DNA from: Lachnospiraceae bacterium
Lineage (GTDB): Bacteria > Bacillota > Clostridia > Lachnospirales > Lachnospiraceae
Direction: 5' to 3'
Assembly (NCBI GenBank): GCA_017467845.1
Contig: JAFUKH010000080.1
Span: 1-64,000 of the forward strand
DNA length: 64,000 nt
This document shows, in pieces, positions 62,483 through 64,000 of the stretch (position 1 is its first letter; each line of letters opens with the position of its first letter). The notes beneath the pieces were generated by a model, which worked only from the letters and a program-made list of their open reading frames with translations, had not been told where the DNA came from and made no database searches. A program made the position numbers and the translations under genes.

Positions 62483-62533
62483 TCAAAATCCTACAATATT
62501 AAAATTCATCTTTCTTTTTCCAAAAATCTCCTA

Positions 62534-62562
62534 TTGTATAAATGTTACAAAATTGTTACAAT
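62534..62562 (+). promoter_or_regulatory. Promoter of the 23-codon ORF, with a direct repeat
   Basis: TTGTAT (62534-62539), 17 bases, TACAAT (62557-62562). It contains TGTTACAA twice with 11-base period, a layout typical of OmpR/PhoP-type response-regulator sites. Confidence 0.6.
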
Positions 62563-62608
62563 CCATTTGTACTTAGCTAAGACAAATAAAAATAAGGAGG
62601 ACGAAACT

Positions 62609-62680
62609 ATGTTTTTCATTTTCAATAGCTGTTCCGAGTTATTTAATACTCTTTGCAATTTATTTAACTTTGGTTGCTAG
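62609..62680 (+). CDS. Small ORF, 23-residue hydrophobic cysteine-containing peptide
   Basis: ATG 62609 is preceded by AAGGAGG at 9-base spacing, a near-perfect ribosome-binding site. The peptide is MFFIFNSCSELFNTLCNLFN followed by FGC, with three Cys, five Asn-rich turns and many Phe and Leu. A promoter lies upstream and a strong terminator 6 bases downstream, so the unit is complete. No family recognised. It could be a membrane-associated peptide, a signal, a type I toxin or a leader peptide. Confidence 0.65.
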   Translation: MFFIFNSCSELFNTLCNLFNFGC

Positions 62681-62686
62681 TGTCTT

Positions 62687-62719
62687 TACCCCGGCTCTAT
62701 GCCGGGGTATCTTTTTTTC
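62687..62719 (+). terminator. Terminator of the 23-codon ORF
   Basis: TACCCCGGC-TCTAT-GCCGGGGTA (62687-62709) is a perfect 9-bp GC-rich stem followed by TCTTTTTTT. Confidence 0.92.
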
Positions 62720-62732
62720 ACCTCAACCATTT

Positions 62733-63404
62733 TCATGCTCTGCAGACCTTGAGTGTGTATGTGGCTCCCCAACTGTTTAAGATTTCCACCCTTGCAAATC
62801 CTGCTTCCAACAATGCTTCTTGCTCGTGCTGAACTGTCAGCGGTGTATCATAATGATAAAACTCATCATCTGAAATACCCTGTTCCTTCTTTAATCGAAG
62901 CAGTTCTCCACGAAAGAACCTCTCCTGTTCCTCCAATTCTGCAAAATAATCTGTCAGAATAAAATATCCATCCGGTTTTAAAGCGTTACACAGCTTCTTA
63001 TAAAGTGGTAATTTCTCATCTTTTGTGAAATGATGAAGAGACTCTACAGAAACTGCCGCATCATATATTTCCTCTCCAAATGGCACATCAAAATATGAAC
63101 CACAAATAAGACTCAGCTCTTTATCCGAAAATTTCTCCTTCAAAGCCTCCAACATCCCTTGGGATAAATCAATACCGGTTACTTTTACTGAAGGATTTGC
63201 TCTAAAATAATACTCCAGCTCCAGACCCGTTCCACACCCCAGATCAAGCACCTCAGCATTCTTTTGCTCCGGCAGACAACCTGCCGTATATGGATAAAAC
63301 TCCCGTGCCCCCTCAATGGTATTAAGCATGTGCTCATCATAACCATCCAATCTATTTTCAAAAAATACATCCATCTTCTCTAACATAAGCTTCACCCTGT
63401 TCAT
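62733..63404 (-). CDS. SAM-dependent methyltransferase
   Basis: 223 residues. The SAM-binding motif AEVLDLGCGTGLELEYYF lies near residue 48, with VTGIDLSQGMLEALKEKF and the loop SVESLHHFTKDEKLPLYKKL. It is a class I methyltransferase of general type; the substrate cannot be told. Its ATG overlaps the metF-like stop by 4 bases (ATGA), so the two are coupled. It converges on the small ORF unit. Confidence 0.88.
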   Translation of the reverse strand: MNRVKLMLEKMDVFFENRLDGYDEHMLNTIEGAREFYPYTAGCLPEQKNAEVLDLGCGTGLELEYYFRANPSVKVTGIDLSQGMLEALKEKFSDKELSLICGSYFDVPFGEEIYDAAVSVESLHHFTKDEKLPLYKKLCNALKPDGYFILTDYFAELEEQERFFRGELLRLKKEQGISDDEFYHYDTPLTVQHEQEALLEAGFARVEILNSWGATYTLKVCRA

Positions 63405-64000
63405 TCATCCTTCAAAATCTTCTCCAACATACTCACTCTATTAAACGGGAAGGAGAAATAATATCCATCTGCAAAATCAGCCGTAAGTGCCATCATCTCT
63501 TTCGCAAGTGTGATACCTGCCCGTTCACCTTCCTCCCTTGTCATATCTTCCCGGTAACGTGACAGCACCTCTTCCGTTACATCAATCCCCGTCATCTCAT
63601 TCTTCATAAAGGTAGCATTTTTCAGACTGACAAAGGGCATGATTCCACAGAGAATACGGGCCCCGGTCTCTTCCTTAATTCTTCGAACCCGCTCTACTCC
63701 TTCTTTTGTGGAAATGGGCTGCGTTAAGAAAAAGGATGCCCCGGCTTCCATCTTTTTCTTCACTCGTCCAATCTCTACCTCCAGATTTAGGCGTCCCTGA
63801 TTAATGGCACCTCCGTAGCAAATAGGGCTCTCCGAAAATTGCTCCCCGTTCATATCATGCATAATGCGCATCAATCCCACAGAATCAAAATTGAATACGC
63901 TCTTTATACTACTGCGCATCAGCGAGGGAATAGGATCACCGGTAATCACCAGGAAATTATGTATATGGTTAATATGTGCCCCTAAAAGCTGGGAACGCAT
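63401..64000 (-). CDS. Methylenetetrahydrofolate reductase-like protein (C-terminal part; 5' end outside window)
   Basis: About 199 codons run in from the right edge. LLGAHINHIHNFLVITGDPI is the MTHFR signature region, where TGDP contacts FAD. SVGLMRIMHD, GASFFLTQPISTKEGVERV and ILCGIMPFVSLKNATFMKNE follow the family. In Clostridia the same domain is often fused to an N-terminal homocysteine methyltransferase (YitJ type); whether that holds here is not visible. It reduces 5,10-methylenetetrahydrofolate to the methyl form. Confidence 0.88.
   Translation of the reverse strand: MRSQLLGAHINHIHNFLVITGDPIPSLMRSSIKSVFNFDSVGLMRIMHDMNGEQFSESPICYGGAINQGRLNLEVEIGRVKKKMEAGASFFLTQPISTKEGVERVRRIKEETGARILCGIMPFVSLKNATFMKNEMTGIDVTEEVLSRYREDMTREEGERAGITLAKEMMALTADFADGYYFSFPFNRVSMLEKILKDE

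Overview
The window looks like the chromosome of a low-to-mid GC Clostridia species, most likely a gut Lachnospiraceae. The evidence is the gene content: single-gene enolase, clpC next to radA, an M3B oligoendopeptidase F, a long OppA lipoprotein with its own opp operon, ECF transporters, CarD, DegV and MATE proteins. Strong AGGAGG ribosome-binding sites and TTGACA/TATAAT promoters are used throughout. The species is not resolved. Most genes lie on the minus strand.

Layout. 1-1.9 kb: accessory DNA (a truncated membrane protein and a NUMOD4/HNH-like protein) ending at a tRNA 3'-end-like sequence, probably the right end of an integrated element. 2-16 kb: pepF-clpC-radA, then the oligopeptide ABC transporter oppA-B-C-D-F. 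16-21 kb: purE-purM-purN-purD followed by an SH3-domain membrane protein. 21-24.6 kb: an M29-type aminopeptidase, two small membrane proteins and pyrE. 24.6-41.9 kb: an accessory region lying between pyrE and pyrF. It holds a four-gene nonribosomal peptide cluster (NRPS with architecture C-A-T-C-A-T-R, acyl ligase, carrier protein, Sfp-type transferase), a divergent XRE regulator, a JAB-domain protein, several genes without known function, a Fic module with its HTH partner, a broken ABC exporter, four copies of one dispersed repeat, a 14-codon copy of the start of pyrE with its promoter, and a small fic fragment. 42-50 kb: pyrF, a TPR lipoprotein, carD, and the tight operon bioY-copA-tcdA-nifS. 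50-51.2 kb: a structured non-coding element, a coiled-coil gene made of 21-bp repeats flanked by a 24-bp inverted repeat, tRNA-Pro and a decayed tRNA-Pro copy. 51.3-54.8 kb: GntR regulator, ABC ATPase and permease on the plus strand with a palindromic operator. 54.8-55.5 kb: an approximately 700-bp imperfect palindrome filling the space between convergent genes. 55.5-64 kb: degV, eno, a MATE transporter, ECF transporter genes, a 23-codon small ORF with its own promoter and terminator, a methyltransferase and the end of a metF-like gene.

The most notable items are these. (i) The NRPS cluster: it should make an N-acylated dipeptide released as an aldehyde. Both adenylation domains carry the same residue code, close to a published glycine code. 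(ii) The giant palindrome at 54774-55480, in which two sub-motifs occupy swapped positions in the two arms. (iii) The duplicated pyrE promoter and start, with repeat copies along the island, which together record how it was assembled. (iv) An apparent internal translation start inside copA that would give a free CopZ-like chaperone. (v) A small ORF at 62609-62680 with a complete expression unit. No CRISPR array, rRNA or complete insertion sequence was seen.
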